This document shows, piece by piece, positions 24,309 through 35,262 of a DNA stretch of 64,000 bases. The notes under the pieces are model-generated. The model was not told the origin of the DNA. It worked only from the letters and a program-made list of their open reading frames with translations, and did not search any database. The stretch is from assembly GCA_003278855.1 (NCBI GenBank), contig QCCU01000005.1:1-64000 (forward strand), read 5' to 3'. The number at the start of each line of letters is the position of its first letter. The stretch's first letter is position 1. This stretch comes from Prochlorococcus sp. AG-347-M23 (GTDB taxonomy: Bacteria > Cyanobacteriota > Cyanobacteriia > PCC-6307 > Cyanobiaceae). Both the position numbers and the translations under genes were made by a program.

Positions 24309-25178
24309 TTATTTATATCTCCCAATCGTAAATCTTCCAACACCTGATAGATCTTTCACAATTTTTATTGATGTAAATTTATTTTTAATAAGTAGTTGTT
24401 TTACTTTTTCACTTTGATCAAAATGATTCTCTAAAATTAGCCAACCCTTCTCCTTTAAAAATAATGGTGCTTTTTGTATTATTTCTCTTATATGTTTTAA
24501 CCCATCTTCTCCGCCTAATAAAGCAATTTTAGGTTCGAAATTTTTAACTTCTTTTGGTAATTTTTCATAAGTATCTCTAGGGATATAAGGCGGGTTTGAA
24601 ATAACGAGGTCTAATTTCCCTTTACAACTCTCAAGAGGTGACCACCAATTTCCACAATAAAATTTCAAGTTTGATTGATTAGAATAATTTATATAATTTT
24701 TAGTGGCTATTTCTAATGCATCTTGATCTACATCAGTTGCTAGTCCGTCGCTAAATGGATAAGCCAATGCTATAGCGATACTAATAGCGCCTGATCCAGT
24801 TCCTAATTCAGCAAAAAATAATTTTTCTGACTTCTTTTTAAATATATTGAAGACTATGTCAACTATGAGCTCTGTCTCTGGCCTTGGTATAAGTACTTTA
24901 TTTGTAACTTTTAATTTTAAGTCTCTCCAATAAGTTATTCCACAAAGGTATTGAATTGGGCAAGATTTTAGTAAGTGATCATCCCAAACAGACTCTAAAA
25001 ATTCTAAATTTTTTTTTAATTGTAAGTTTCCCTTAGGATTTAAAATTTTCAAATTTAAATAACTAGTCGAAATCCCGCCTATACAATCAAGTAAAACTTC
25101 AAAAGATTGTTGATCGCCACCTTTTGAAAGTTGCTTTTTTTTCCAAAATAAAAATTTCTCTACAGAAATGCAAAGCAT
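24309..25178 (-). CDS. prmC: peptide chain release factor N5-glutamine methyltransferase
   Basis: PIQYLCGITYWRDLKLKVTNKVLIPRPETELIVD, ELGTGSGAISIAIA, DLVISNPPYIPRD. Confidence 0.94.
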   Translation of the reverse strand: MLCISVEKFLFWKKKQLSKGGDQQSFEVLLDCIGGISTSYLNLKILNPKGNLQLKKNLEFLESVWDDHLLKSCPIQYLCGITYWRDLKLKVTNKVLIPRPETELIVDIVFNIFKKKSEKLFFAELGTGSGAISIAIALAYPFSDGLATDVDQDALEIATKNYINYSNQSNLKFYCGNWWSPLESCKGKLDLVISNPPYIPRDTYEKLPKEVKNFEPKIALLGGEDGLKHIREIIQKAPLFLKEKGWLILENHFDQSEKVKQLLIKNKFTSIKIVKDLSGVGRFTIGRYK

Positions 25179-25189
25179 TTATTAAAGCA

Positions 25190-25342
25190 TCAGCGTTTAG
25201 GTCCAAGCCTACCTTTACTAGAGTCAGAGTAGAAGCTTGATTTTTCTCCATCTTGAGTAGAAATAAATAAACCAATAAGGAAAATTGTTGGCACCCCTAC
25301 AAATAAAAGACTAGCTACGAATCCAAAGTTAGTTGTTTCCAT
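25190..25342 (-). CDS. psbM: photosystem II protein PsbM (50 aa; below ORF-track cutoff)
   Basis: METTNFGFVASLLFVGVPTIFLIGLFISTQDGEKSSFYSDSSKGRLGPKR. Confidence 0.92.
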   Translation of the reverse strand: METTNFGFVASLLFVGVPTIFLIGLFISTQDGEKSSFYSDSSKGRLGPKR

Positions 25343-25446
25343 TTAGTTGGTAGTTCTATATTAGGTATTAAGACTATAGACATATAACTAGAAATAAAGT
25401 GGAAAAATAAACAAATTTTATAAACTGATTAACAGTCTTAAACAAT

Positions 25447-25809
25447 TCAGCGTGGTAATTTTTTATTTTCACTAATTTTTTTTAGTTCTTCCAAATTTGA
25501 GGGAGGGGATTGTGGTTTTGTCAAAATTACTGCAGACGACTTTATCAATGTTTGGCATGCAAGTCGCCAATTTTCTGGTCTATTTTTCAGTTTTTCTTCT
25601 TCAACAGATGTAAGAGGGCTCAAAGAATTTTTATTTCCACCTTCAACTGAAATAAAGCAAGTACTGCATTGTCCAGCACCTCCACAATTTCCCAAAATAC
25701 CTTTTAGTCCATAAAGCTGTAAATTCTCTTTCATTACAAGTTCTCTTAGATTCTCACCAGGATTGCATTGAACCTCTAAGTCCTCACGAATAAATCTGAT
25801 AGTTGCCAT
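25447..25809 (-). CDS. [2Fe-2S] ferredoxin
   Basis: GLKGILGNCGGAGQCSTCFISVEGG...RLACQT cysteine pattern C-x5-C-x2-C...C. Confidence 0.88.
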   Translation of the reverse strand: MATIRFIREDLEVQCNPGENLRELVMKENLQLYGLKGILGNCGGAGQCSTCFISVEGGNKNSLSPLTSVEEEKLKNRPENWRLACQTLIKSSAVILTKPQSPPSNLEELKKISENKKLPR

Positions 25810-26031
25810 TTTTTTAGTTATTTTTCTTATTTTGGCGTTTTACTTTGAGAATTGTGACCAAAATATTAACAGTTTTTAGCTAAAAATTTCTTGTAATCTA
25901 GGTTCTGCCAATGGATTTGCCCAATTTTTGCAAGAAAATAAATTTATTTACAAAAATCCCTCAAAGACTAAAAAACCCTTACTATCGTGATGTTTAGCTG
26001 TTTATACAGCATAGTTACTAGAAATTAACCG

Positions 26032-27555
26032 ATGGGATTGCCTTGGTATCGAGTTCACACAGTAGTTATTAATGACCCAGGTCGACTACTTGCTGTGCAT
26101 CTTATGCATACTGCATTATTAGCCGGCTGGGCCGGTTCAATGGCTCTTTATGAATTAGCCATTTTTGATCCTTCTGATGCTGTTCTCAATCCAATGTGGA
26201 GACAGGGGATGTACGTTATGCCTTTCATGGCAAGACTAGGTATCACAAGTAGTTGGAATGGATGGGATATTACGGGTGCTACTGGAGTTGATCCTGGATT
26301 CTGGAGTTTTGAAGGGGTTGCGGCAGCACACATAGTATTTAGTGGCCTATTGATGTTGGCATCTATTTGGCACTGGACATACTGGGACTTAGATTTATGG
26401 GAAGATTCAAGAACTGGTGAGCCTGCTCTTGATTTACCAAGAATTTTCGGAATCCACCTTCTTTTAGCAGGACTTACCTGTTTTGGTTTTGGAGCTTTTC
26501 ATTGCGCAAACGTTGGGATTTGGGTTTCTGATCCTTATGGTTTAAGTGGTCATGTAGAGCCTGTAGCACCTTCCTGGGGAGTAGAAGGATTTAATCCTTT
26601 TAATCCAGGAGGTATTGTAGCTAATCATATTGCGGCAGGACTCATGGGTATTATTGGAGGTATTTTTCACATCACCAATAGACCTGGGGAAAGACTTTAC
26701 AGAGCATTAAAACTTGGAAGTCTCGAAGGAGTTCTAGCTAGTGCTTTAGCTGCCGTATTATTTGTATCTTTCGTTGTTTCAGGAACAATGTGGTACGGAT
26801 CAGCAACTACCCCAATAGAGCTTTTTGGTCCTACCAGATATCAATGGGATTCAGGCTATTTCAAAACTGAAATTAATAGAAGAGTACAAGCTGCTGTTGA
26901 CGATGGCGCCACTAAATCAGAGGCATATGCATCGATTCCAGAGAAATTAGCCTTCTATGATTATGTAGGTAATAGTCCAGCTAAAGGGGGACTATTCAGA
27001 GTTGGAGCTCTTGTTAATGGTGATGGTTTACCAACTGGTTGGCAAGGTCACATTGCTTTCCAAGATAAGGAAGGTAACGAATTAGAAGTTAGAAGAATTC
27101 CTAATTTCTTTGAAAACTTCCCTGTTATTCTTGAAGACAAAGAAGGCAACGTAAGGGCAGATATTCCATTTAGAAGAGCTGAAGCAAAGTACTCATTTGA
27201 ACAAACTGGCATTACTGCAACTATCTATGGAGGGGACCTAGATGGACAAACATTTACAGATCCTGCAGTAGTGAAAAGATTAGCTAGAAAGGCTCAACTT
27301 GGAGAAGCTTTCAAGTTTGACAGAGAGACATATAAATCTGACGGTGTATTCCGAAGTTCTCCAAGAGCATGGTTTACATATGCACATTTATGTTTCGGAT
27401 TGCTATTCTTGTTTGGGCACTGGTGGCACGCTTCAAGAACTCTTTACAGAAATTCCTTTGCTGGTATTGATGCTGAGATTGGAGACCAAGTTGAATTTGG
27501 TTTATTCAAGAAGCTTGGAGACGAAACCACAAGAAGAATCCCTGGCAGGGTTTAA
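26032..27555 (+). CDS. psbB: photosystem II CP47 chlorophyll-binding protein
   Basis: [70 protein letters not shown]. Confidence 0.99.
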   Translation: MGLPWYRVHTVVINDPGRLLAVHLMHTALLAGWAGSMALYELAIFDPSDAVLNPMWRQGMYVMPFMARLGITSSWNGWDITGATGVDPGFWSFEGVAAAHIVFSGLLMLASIWHWTYWDLDLWEDSRTGEPALDLPRIFGIHLLLAGLTCFGFGAFHCANVGIWVSDPYGLSGHVEPVAPSWGVEGFNPFNPGGIVANHIAAGLMGIIGGIFHITNRPGERLYRALKLGSLEGVLASALAAVLFVSFVVSGTMWYGSATTPIELFGPTRYQWDSGYFKTEINRRVQAAVDDGATKSEAYASIPEKLAFYDYVGNSPAKGGLFRVGALVNGDGLPTGWQGHIAFQDKEGNELEVRRIPNFFENFPVILEDKEGNVRADIPFRRAEAKYSFEQTGITATIYGGDLDGQTFTDPAVVKRLARKAQLGEAFKFDRETYKSDGVFRSSPRAWFTYAHLCFGLLFLFGHWWHASRTLYRNSFAGIDAEIGDQVEFGLFKKLGDETTRRIPGRV

Positions 27556-27578
27556 ACTAAACTTTATTATTTAATCTT

Positions 27579-27677
27579 ATGGAAGCTTTCGCTTACGTTC
27601 TTATACTAACTCTCGCAGTTGTAACCTTATTCTTTGCTGTGGCCTTTAGAGACCCACCAAAATTCGATAGAAAATGA
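27579..27677 (+). CDS. psbT: photosystem II protein PsbT (32 aa; below ORF-track cutoff)
   Basis: [32 protein letters not shown] immediately downstream of psbB. Confidence 0.95.
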   Translation: MEAFAYVLILTLAVVTLFFAVAFRDPPKFDRK

Positions 27678-27683
27678 ACACAG

Positions 27684-27715
27684 AAAAAAACCTCTTTAAC
27701 AAGAGGTTTTTTTTT
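27684..27715 (+). terminator. Rho-independent terminator after psbB-psbT
   Basis: aaaaaaacctcttt-aac-aagaggttttttttt hairpin with T-run. Confidence 0.88.
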
Positions 27716-27773
27716 ACTTTTCATAATTAGAATATTACCCTACTATTAGGGTTGAAGTGCATTATTTCACCAC

Positions 27774-28253
27774 ATGCAGTGTCCAACCTGTCAAAACACA
27801 GATAGCAGAGTTTTGGAATCGAGATCTGCTGATAGTGGTAAAAGTGTTCGAAGAAGAAGAGAGTGTTTAAATTGCAGCTTTAGATTTACAACGTATGAAA
27901 GAGTGGAAACAATGCCAGTTTCAGTTATAAAGAAAGACGGTGGCAGAGAATTATTTGATAAACAAAAATTATTTACTGGCATATCAAGAGCATGCGAAAA
28001 GACGAACTTCAGTAGTGAAGCAATTATTAATTTCGTAGATGGAATTGAATCACAAATCATTCAAGACTCTAATAAAGATATTAAATCTTCGCAAATCGGA
28101 GAATTAATACTTAAAAATCTTAGAAAAGAAAACGAAGTCGCTTATATAAGATACGCCTCAGTTTACAGAAAATTTAATGGGGTAAAAGATTTTATTTCAA
28201 CTCTTGAATCTCTAAAGGGAAGTTCAAAAAACCAATTAGCATCAATTTCATAA
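27774..28253 (+). CDS. nrdR: transcriptional repressor NrdR
   Basis: [45 protein letters not shown] zinc ribbon plus ATP-cone. Confidence 0.97.
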   Translation: MQCPTCQNTDSRVLESRSADSGKSVRRRRECLNCSFRFTTYERVETMPVSVIKKDGGRELFDKQKLFTGISRACEKTNFSSEAIINFVDGIESQIIQDSNKDIKSSQIGELILKNLRKENEVAYIRYASVYRKFNGVKDFISTLESLKGSSKNQLASIS

Positions 28254-28361
28254 AATTCAGCATCTTAAAGTGTAGAATACATATCACAAATGTTTTTGCT
28301 ATTGGTTTGCAGGCTAGTAGCATTCCTTTCTAACTACCTTAGGTAGTCTGCGTTACATCAA

Positions 28362-29459
28362 ATGAACGAAAATTCTTCCCAAACTATTAAAGAACTTTCT
28401 GAGGATAAAGAAATTAAAAATTCGTCTGAGTTAGATAAAGATTCATCATCTCAAAATGAGGAAGATTTATCATTCGAGAAGAGTGATATACCTTCAGCAG
28501 ATTCTTCCTCTAGCAGAACAAATACGGATTTTGATAACGCAGGATTCACACAAGAAGAATTTGCATCACTTTTGGGTAAGTATGACTATAATTTCAAACC
28601 CGGCGATCTAGTTAAAGGTACCGTTTTTGCTTTAGAGCCCAAAGGGGCCATGATAGACATAGGGGCAAAAACAGCTGCTTTTATGCCTGTTCAAGAGGTT
28701 TCAATAAATAGAGTTGAAGGACTTAATGATGTTTTACAACCTTCAGAAAGTAGAGAATTTTTCATAATGAGCGAAGAAAATGAAGATGGCCAATTAGCCC
28801 TCTCCATTCGAAGAATTGAATATCAAAGAGCATGGGAAAGAGTTAGACAACTCCAAAAAGAAGATGCAACTATATACTCTGAAGTTTTCGCAACAAATAG
28901 AGGAGGAGCTCTTGTTAGGGTAGAAGGTTTAAGAGGTTTTATTCCAGGCTCTCATATAAGTGCTAGAAAAATTAAAGATGACTTAGAAGGTGAATATTTA
29001 CCTTTAAAATTTCTTGAAGTTGATGAAGAGAGAAATAGATTAGTACTAAGTCATAGAAGAGCTTTAGTTGAGAAAAAAATGAACCGACTTGAGGTAGGCG
29101 AAGTTGTTGTTGGTTCTGTAAAAGGTATTAAACCTTATGGAGCATTTATTGATATTGGTGGAGTTAGTGGTCTATTGCATATTTCTGAGATTAGTCATGA
29201 ACATATTGAGACGCCTCATAACGTTTTAAATGTAAATGACCAAATGAAAGTCATGATAATTGACCTTGATTCAGAAAGAGGGCGAATTTCACTATCTACC
29301 AAAGCACTTGAACCTGAACCAGGCGATATGCTAACTGACCCTCAAAAAGTTTTTAGTAAAGCTGAAGAAATGGCTGCGAAGTATAAACAAATGTTATTTG
29401 AACAAACTGACGAAAACGAAGAGACCCCAACACAAACAGCTTCAGCTGAAACAGTATAA
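28362..29459 (+). CDS. rpsA: 30S ribosomal protein S1
   Basis: S1 repeats GDLVKGTVFALEPKGAMIDIGAKTAAFMP and GEVVVGSVKGIKPYGAFIDIGGVSGLLHISEIS. Confidence 0.94.
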   Translation: MNENSSQTIKELSEDKEIKNSSELDKDSSSQNEEDLSFEKSDIPSADSSSSRTNTDFDNAGFTQEEFASLLGKYDYNFKPGDLVKGTVFALEPKGAMIDIGAKTAAFMPVQEVSINRVEGLNDVLQPSESREFFIMSEENEDGQLALSIRRIEYQRAWERVRQLQKEDATIYSEVFATNRGGALVRVEGLRGFIPGSHISARKIKDDLEGEYLPLKFLEVDEERNRLVLSHRRALVEKKMNRLEVGEVVVGSVKGIKPYGAFIDIGGVSGLLHISEISHEHIETPHNVLNVNDQMKVMIIDLDSERGRISLSTKALEPEPGDMLTDPQKVFSKAEEMAAKYKQMLFEQTDENEETPTQTASAETV

Positions 29460-29590
29460 CTTCACTTAATTATTTTGTTCACGAAACATAGGAACTTAAG
29501 CCTCATAATCCCTACATAAGTATTTATAATTTACAATAATTGATTTGTAAGGATAATTTAATTTAGGATAATGCCTAATTCTAAAATTTC

Positions 29591-30838
29591 TTGTTAATGA
29601 GTGATTTCATTTTTACTTCAGAATCTGTAACTGAAGGTCATCCTGACAAAATATGTGATCAAATTAGTGACGCTGTTTTAGATGCTTTATTAACAGAAGA
29701 TCCAGAAAGCAGAGTTGCATGCGAGACTGTTGTTAATACGGGTCTTTGTTTACTTACTGGAGAAATAACTTCAAAAGCAAAAGTCGATTATATAAAACTT
29801 GTTAGAAATGTAATTAAAGAAATTGGATATGAAGGCTATAAGGCAGGGGGTTTTGACGCAAATAGTTGTGCAGTTTTAGTAGCACTTGACGAGCAATCAC
29901 CAGATATTTCGCAAGGTGTAAACGAAGCAGATGATGTTAACGATGATTTGGAAGATAATACCGGAGCTGGCGACCAAGGCATAATGTTCGGCTATGCATG
30001 CGATGAGACGCCTGAATTAATGCCCTTACCGATTAGTTTAGCTCATAGATTAGCCATTCAACTTGCTAAGGTAAGACATGAAAACCTACTTAATTATCTA
30101 CTCCCTGATGGTAAAACTCAAGTAAGCATTGATTATGAAAACGGTTTACCAGTCTCTATTAATACAATCTTAATTTCAACTCAACATAATCCTGAGATAG
30201 ATGGAATAACAAATGAAGAAGAAATTCGTCAAAGAATAAAAGAAGATTTATGGAAGAATGTTGTAATTCCTTCTACTGAAGACTTAGAAATCAAACCAAA
30301 CATTATCACAACAAGATTTCTAGTGAATCCCACGGGCAAATTTGTCGTAGGGGGGCCTCAAGGAGATGCTGGACTTACTGGAAGAAAAATTATTGTAGAT
30401 ACTTATGGAGGTTACGCAAGACATGGAGGAGGGGCATTTTCGGGTAAAGATCCCACAAAAGTGGATAGATCAGCTGCTTATGCGGCACGTTATGTAGCTA
30501 AAAGTATAGTTAAGGCAAAATTAGCAAAAAAGGCAGAAGTACAATTAAGTTATGCAATTGGAGTTGCAAAGCCGATTTCCATACTTGTTGAAACTTTTGA
30601 TACTGGCGTTATTTCACAAGCTAATTTGACTGAGCTCATTAAAAAGTACTTTGATTTAAGACCGGCAGCAATTATAAAAGAATTTGACCTAAGAAATCTA
30701 CCCCAAAAAATGGGTGGCAAATTTTTCAGAAAGACTGCATCCTATGGACATTTTGGCAGAAGAGATCTTGATCTCCCTTGGGAAAATGTAGAAGAAAAAG
30801 CAGCCCAATTAGCGGAGGCTTCCAAAGTATTTTTGTAA
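29591..30838 (+). CDS. metK: S-adenosylmethionine synthetase
   Basis: [69 protein letters not shown]. Confidence 0.98.
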   Translation: MLMSDFIFTSESVTEGHPDKICDQISDAVLDALLTEDPESRVACETVVNTGLCLLTGEITSKAKVDYIKLVRNVIKEIGYEGYKAGGFDANSCAVLVALDEQSPDISQGVNEADDVNDDLEDNTGAGDQGIMFGYACDETPELMPLPISLAHRLAIQLAKVRHENLLNYLLPDGKTQVSIDYENGLPVSINTILISTQHNPEIDGITNEEEIRQRIKEDLWKNVVIPSTEDLEIKPNIITTRFLVNPTGKFVVGGPQGDAGLTGRKIIVDTYGGYARHGGGAFSGKDPTKVDRSAAYAARYVAKSIVKAKLAKKAEVQLSYAIGVAKPISILVETFDTGVISQANLTELIKKYFDLRPAAIIKEFDLRNLPQKMGGKFFRKTASYGHFGRRDLDLPWENVEEKAAQLAEASKVFL

Positions 30839-30850
30839 AATATTTATTCT

Positions 30851-32080
30851 ATGCCTGATAATTTTTATGGAGGATTAGATTTTGGAACAAGTGGTGCAAG
30901 AATATCAATAATTAATCTTCAAAAAAAATTAGTATATTCAAATTCAGTACCTTATTCATGCAGCTTTAAAAATCCAAATTCTTGGATCAATTCTTGTGAA
31001 AATCTTTTAGTTAGTTTACCTATCGAGGTAAAAATTAACCTTAATAAATTGGCTATCTCCGGCACCTCAGGGACTATACTACCATCCAATTTAAAAGGAG
31101 AGCCTATAGGAGATGCAATACCTTATGACCAAGCATGTACTGAACATAATATCCTTCTTAAATCCTTAGCTTCTGGGGAAGATCATCTGCAAACTCCATA
31201 CAGTAGTCTTGCTAAAGCATTAAAACTGATAGATAAATTTGGGACAAATATACTTCTACGTCATCAATCTGATTGGATCACTGGTTGGTTTTTAAAAGAT
31301 TGGACTCATGGAGAAGAAGGCAATAATCTAAAACTTGGTTGGGATCTAGAAAAAGAATCATGGCCAAAAAGTTATCTAAATACTTCATGGCAAAAATGCC
31401 TACCTCAAATAGTAAAAAGTGGGAAAATGATTGGACAAGTGAATTTTGATTTAGCAAACAGATTTAACTTGAATAAGAAATTAATATTAATTTCAGGCAC
31501 CACTGACTCTAATGCAAGTGTAATAGCGGCAGGTTTAGGGAAAGAAGATGGCCTCACAGTTTTAGGAACAACTCTTGTAGTTAAGAAAATTATTGATAAA
31601 CCTATAAAAAAACAAGGAGTTACAAACCATAGAGTAAACGGCTATTGGATATGTGGAGGAGCATCAAACGCAGGATGCGGTATCTTGTCTCAGTTATTCT
31701 CTGATTCAGAAATAAAGGAGCTAAGTCGACAAATTAATCCATCGAAAAATACTTCTTTAAATCTTTTACCTCTTAATAGTAAAGGAGAGAGATTTCCTAT
31801 TAATAATGCTAATTTAGAGCCGATACTTTATCCAAGGCCAGTAAGCGACTCACTTTATTTACATGCATTATTCGAGGGGTTAGCCAAAATCGAATTGAAA
31901 GGATGGGAAAAACTAGGCGAACTAACAGGCTCCCTTCCAAAAAAAATTATTACTATGGGTGGAGGTTCAAAAAACCCACAATGGAGAAAAATAAGAGAAA
32001 AAATCATCAATATACCAATAGTTTCCTGTAAAAAAACTACTTCATTCGGCACAGCCTTATTAGCGATTAATGCAAAATAA
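30851..32080 (+). CDS. FGGY-family carbohydrate kinase
   Basis: GLDFGTSGARISIIN, ISGTTDSNASVIAAGLG, ITMGGGSKNPQWRKIREKI. Confidence 0.85.
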   Translation: MPDNFYGGLDFGTSGARISIINLQKKLVYSNSVPYSCSFKNPNSWINSCENLLVSLPIEVKINLNKLAISGTSGTILPSNLKGEPIGDAIPYDQACTEHNILLKSLASGEDHLQTPYSSLAKALKLIDKFGTNILLRHQSDWITGWFLKDWTHGEEGNNLKLGWDLEKESWPKSYLNTSWQKCLPQIVKSGKMIGQVNFDLANRFNLNKKLILISGTTDSNASVIAAGLGKEDGLTVLGTTLVVKKIIDKPIKKQGVTNHRVNGYWICGGASNAGCGILSQLFSDSEIKELSRQINPSKNTSLNLLPLNSKGERFPINNANLEPILYPRPVSDSLYLHALFEGLAKIELKGWEKLGELTGSLPKKIITMGGGSKNPQWRKIREKIINIPIVSCKKTTSFGTALLAINAK

Positions 32081-32171
32081 TAGTTTTTTGGAATATTTGA
32101 TGAAGATATAAAATTTTTAATGAAAAGGGTTTCACAAACTACACATCGTAATTTAGAGTATATAGGTTAGA

Positions 32172-32244
32172 GCCGGGATAGCTCAGTTGGTAGAGCAGGC
32201 GACTGAAAATCGCCGTGTCCCCAGTTCAAATCTGGGTCCTGGCA
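32172..32244 (+). tRNA. tRNA-Phe (anticodon GAA)
   Basis: GCCGGGATAGCTCAGTTGGTAGAGCAGGCGACTGAAAATCGCCGTGTCCCCAGTTCAAATCTGGGTCCTGGCA. Confidence 0.96.
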
Positions 32245-32248
32245 CCTT

Positions 32249-32276
32249 TAAAACCCTGTCCTAGACAGGGTTTTAT
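32249..32276 (+). terminator. Intrinsic terminator after tRNA-Phe
   Basis: aaaaccctgtc-cta-gacagggtttt hairpin. Confidence 0.8.
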
Positions 32277-32332
32277 ACTTTGAAATCATTGAGAACTCGT
32301 TATTTTTTCGTATTTTTTATAACTAAAAATTT

Positions 32333-32752
32333 TTAGTTTTCGACTCTGCAGACTTGACCAATAACACCCAAAATCAATTTATCTTCTTTTGGATCTTGCC
32401 AATTAGCTAAATCATTAAAATTACTATTTGCTTCATCTATTGAGGGATCAACATCTCTAAATGATTTTTCAAAACAATTTATATCCATTGTATAGAGAAT
32501 ATCCTTAGTAATTTCACTTTTTGTTTTGGGAATAAATTTACTCAATACTCTTATAGAACCATCCTCATTTCTTTTTATACTTTTCCTATCCCATAACTGC
32601 TCTCCATATTCACTTTTAGGGACTCCAACCCATTCATGAGGCAAAGCTTCTGATTTTTTTATTGAAGTACAAAAGAAAACAATAATCGAAAGGACTAAAT
32701 TAAATATATTCCCTAAAAATATTGAACTAAATTTATTCTTAGAATCAACCAT
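32333..32752 (-). CDS. secreted/anchored hypothetical protein
   Basis: 139 aa with N-terminal hydrophobic helix; central region loosely resembles surface-adhesin-E-like domains. Confidence 0.5.
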   Translation of the reverse strand: MVDSKNKFSSIFLGNIFNLVLSIIVFFCTSIKKSEALPHEWVGVPKSEYGEQLWDRKSIKRNEDGSIRVLSKFIPKTKSEITKDILYTMDINCFEKSFRDVDPSIDEANSNFNDLANWQDPKEDKLILGVIGQVCRVEN

Positions 32753-32899
32753 GAATAGTTGTTAAATACAAAAATCTTTTATCTAGAGTAAATATAAGAT
32801 TAAAAATTTGTAAAAATTTTTATTGATTAGTATTTCTATTATAGATACAATCAAATATTAAATAAAAAACTTACTTCCAATAAGTTAATTAGAAAAATA

Positions 32900-33535
32900 A
32901 TGAATAAAGTACAAAAATTTCTATCAGTAGTTTTTTTTATAGCAATATTCGTTGTATTGATTTACTTAATCCAAAATTATGGGATTGAACCTCTTAGAAA
33001 CAAAATAGAAAGTATGGGAATTTGGGCACCTTTTGGAATATTCATACTTAGAGGAGTAAGTATCATTTTGCCCGCTCTTCCAAGCTCAGCTTATTCTCTG
33101 CTAGCTGGTTCATTACTAGGATTTCAAAAAGGTTACATGACAATAATATTTTCTGATATTGTTTTTTGCCAAGCTGCTTTCTTTATTGCAAGAAATTATG
33201 GTCGGGTTCCTGTACGTAATTTAGTAGGCCCAAAAGCAATGAAAAAGATTGAAAGTTTTAATCAGAACCAACTAGAAGAAAATTTCTTTCTTATGACTGG
33301 TTTACTAATGACTGGCCTTTTTGATTTCCTAAGCTATGCAATTGGTATTGGAGGTACTCGCTGGAAAATATTTACTCCAGCATTATTAATAAGTCTTCTA
33401 ATCAGTGACTCTATACTTGTGGCAGTGGGGGCTGGAGTTAGCCAGGGTGCAGGATTATTTTTAGGAATTGCTCTATTGGGAATGTTCGCTTTGGCGACCC
33501 TTTCAGGATTAGCAAAAAATAAAATGCCTAAATAA
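32900..33535 (+). CDS. TVP38/TMEM64 (DedA/VTT superfamily) membrane protein
   Basis: PSSAYSLLAGSLLGFQKGYMTIIFSDIVFCQAAFFIARNYGR...GLFDFLSYAIGIGGT. Confidence 0.85.
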   Translation: MNKVQKFLSVVFFIAIFVVLIYLIQNYGIEPLRNKIESMGIWAPFGIFILRGVSIILPALPSSAYSLLAGSLLGFQKGYMTIIFSDIVFCQAAFFIARNYGRVPVRNLVGPKAMKKIESFNQNQLEENFFLMTGLLMTGLFDFLSYAIGIGGTRWKIFTPALLISLLISDSILVAVGAGVSQGAGLFLGIALLGMFALATLSGLAKNKMPK

Positions 33536-33655
33536 CAGAATAGTTAAAAATTCTGTAAACAAAAAGAAGAGAGATATGACATTTTTGCAAACAAGAACTT
33601 TATGAATAAGAATTTATGTAAGAATAAGAACCGATTAATTCTTTAAAGTTCTTAG

Positions 33656-33835
33656 ATGACTCCATTTAGACCAACTTCATATGATCGCCCTGGAGAACAA
33701 ATATCAACCACGCCTTCTGGCTTAAAAGTAACTTCTGCAAAGAGATTAATGGTGGATTCAATGGTACGTATGATTCAAAAAGCAGAAAATCATTCTGCAG
33801 AAGATAAACTTGACGAAGAATCTAACAATAATTAA
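33656..33835 (+). CDS. small hypothetical ORF (59 aa) overlapping the cpeS start
   Basis: [59 protein letters not shown]; below the ORF-track cutoff. Confidence 0.55.
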   Translation: MTPFRPTSYDRPGEQISTTPSGLKVTSAKRLMVDSMVRMIQKAENHSAEDKLDEESNNN

Positions 33836-34361
33836 TCAATTTATTGATAAAAGTATAGGAGAGTGGAAATCCATAAGAAGCACTCATACTTTAGCTTTTC
33901 AAGAATTTGAAAACTCAATTAGTAAAATATACATAAAGCATATCAACCTGAAAAATAAAAAAATTGTTGAAATTTTTAAAAATTATAAATTAAGTTTAAA
34001 CCTAGAGAGAATAGCAATTTCTATAAAATGGCAAGCTATTAGCGATTGGGAAGATGATGATATGAGTGAGGGGGATGAAACAATTTTGATATTTTTACCC
34101 AAGAATGAAAACTCCGGAATTGTTTTACGAAATAAAGGTTATACAGAATCTTTTATTTCATCATCAAATTATTTTGTCGATGAACAAAATAATTTACACA
34201 TTAAAACTTTTTACAAATCAACAGTTTCTGAAGAAAGAATTTCCTTTTTATCCACTCACATAAGATCCAGATTTTCTATTATTAGAAATCTTGAAAATAA
34301 TTCAGTCATACAGACTTCCCACACTTCTGAAATAAGATATTTAGCTAGTTTAAAAGATTAA
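33810..34361 (+). CDS. cpeS: CpeS/CpcS-family phycobiliprotein lyase
   Basis: [72 protein letters not shown] follow the CpeS pattern; TTG start. Confidence 0.85.
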   Translation: MTKNLTIINQFIDKSIGEWKSIRSTHTLAFQEFENSISKIYIKHINLKNKKIVEIFKNYKLSLNLERIAISIKWQAISDWEDDDMSEGDETILIFLPKNENSGIVLRNKGYTESFISSSNYFVDEQNNLHIKTFYKSTVSEERISFLSTHIRSRFSIIRNLENNSVIQTSHTSEIRYLASLKD

Positions 34362-34857
34362 TTATCCTTTCAAATTGAAACTCTGTTTCAGAAATTAAAT
34401 CAGGAAGAAAGCATTTGTTTCCCTGCATATTATTAACTGTAGAATTTAAATCAGAGATTGTTGCATCTCGCATTAATTCAATAACCCTTCTTGCATTTCT
34501 TAAAGGCACACCAAGAGCAAGATAAGTATTTTTAAGATCCTTCAAACAACTTTTTTCTAAAACTGATTCGTCATTAGAAATTAAAAGATAAGCAACAATC
34601 CTTAGGATTATTTCTCCATCTCTTAAACAAACGGACATCTTGTTAGTTGTATTTAAAGATATTTTTGAATTAACTGAATCTTGATTTTCGCAAATCATCG
34701 CTGTTACAGCGTCTGCTGCAATTGCATGTGAATTACTTGTTATAGAAGTTATTGCATCTAATCTTGAGTTTGCACTATTAATAAATTCTTTTATATTGCT
34801 TAAATCATTTAATTTCATATCAGCGGACAATAGTTGGTTTTTCTTTGAAACTGACAT
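34345..34857 (-). CDS. cpeB: divergent phycoerythrin class III beta subunit
   Basis: [87 protein letters not shown]. Confidence 0.9.
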   Translation of the reverse strand: MSVSKKNQLLSADMKLNDLSNIKEFINSANSRLDAITSITSNSHAIAADAVTAMICENQDSVNSKISLNTTNKMSVCLRDGEIILRIVAYLLISNDESVLEKSCLKDLKNTYLALGVPLRNARRVIELMRDATISDLNSTVNNMQGNKCFLPDLISETEFQFERIINLLN

Positions 34858-35033
34858 TCCTCAAGTAAAAATTTAAAGATCGATCTTAAGATTAATACAA
34901 AGCATGTAAAAACAATACAATTTCAAAATTAACGCAACGCTTCTTAATTAATAACTTCATTCCAAAGTTATAGTTAAAATAATTCAAATAAAAAATTTTT
35001 TCCGCTAATATTAAACTACATTTCAATAAAGTT

Positions 35034-35240
35034 TTGGATCAACAAGATTTAAAATTATCAAAGAAACTTATTTCCTCATATAAAAAGAGATTGGAAAAAG
35101 AAATTCTATACAGAAGTATGAAATTAAAGATGCCTCAAAATAAATTTGAAGAAATAATTAAAAACAATAATGAACTTATAAATTTAAAAAAAGCGTTAAA
35201 AGATCTAGAAACGGAATATGAATCTCATAGTAAAGTCTGA
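35034..35240 (+). CDS. small conserved-looking hypothetical protein, charged/coiled
   Basis: 68 aa ORF just upstream of the helicase gene; TTG start. Confidence 0.5.
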   Translation: MDQQDLKLSKKLISSYKKRLEKEILYRSMKLKMPQNKFEEIIKNNNELINLKKALKDLETEYESHSKV

Positions 35241-35262
35241 TTTTTGAAAAACCCTTCCAAAA

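Noticed and set aside
27299-27574. Plus-strand ORF overlapping the psbB 3' end
   Set aside because: Alternative frame of the strongly conserved psbB gene; no independent support
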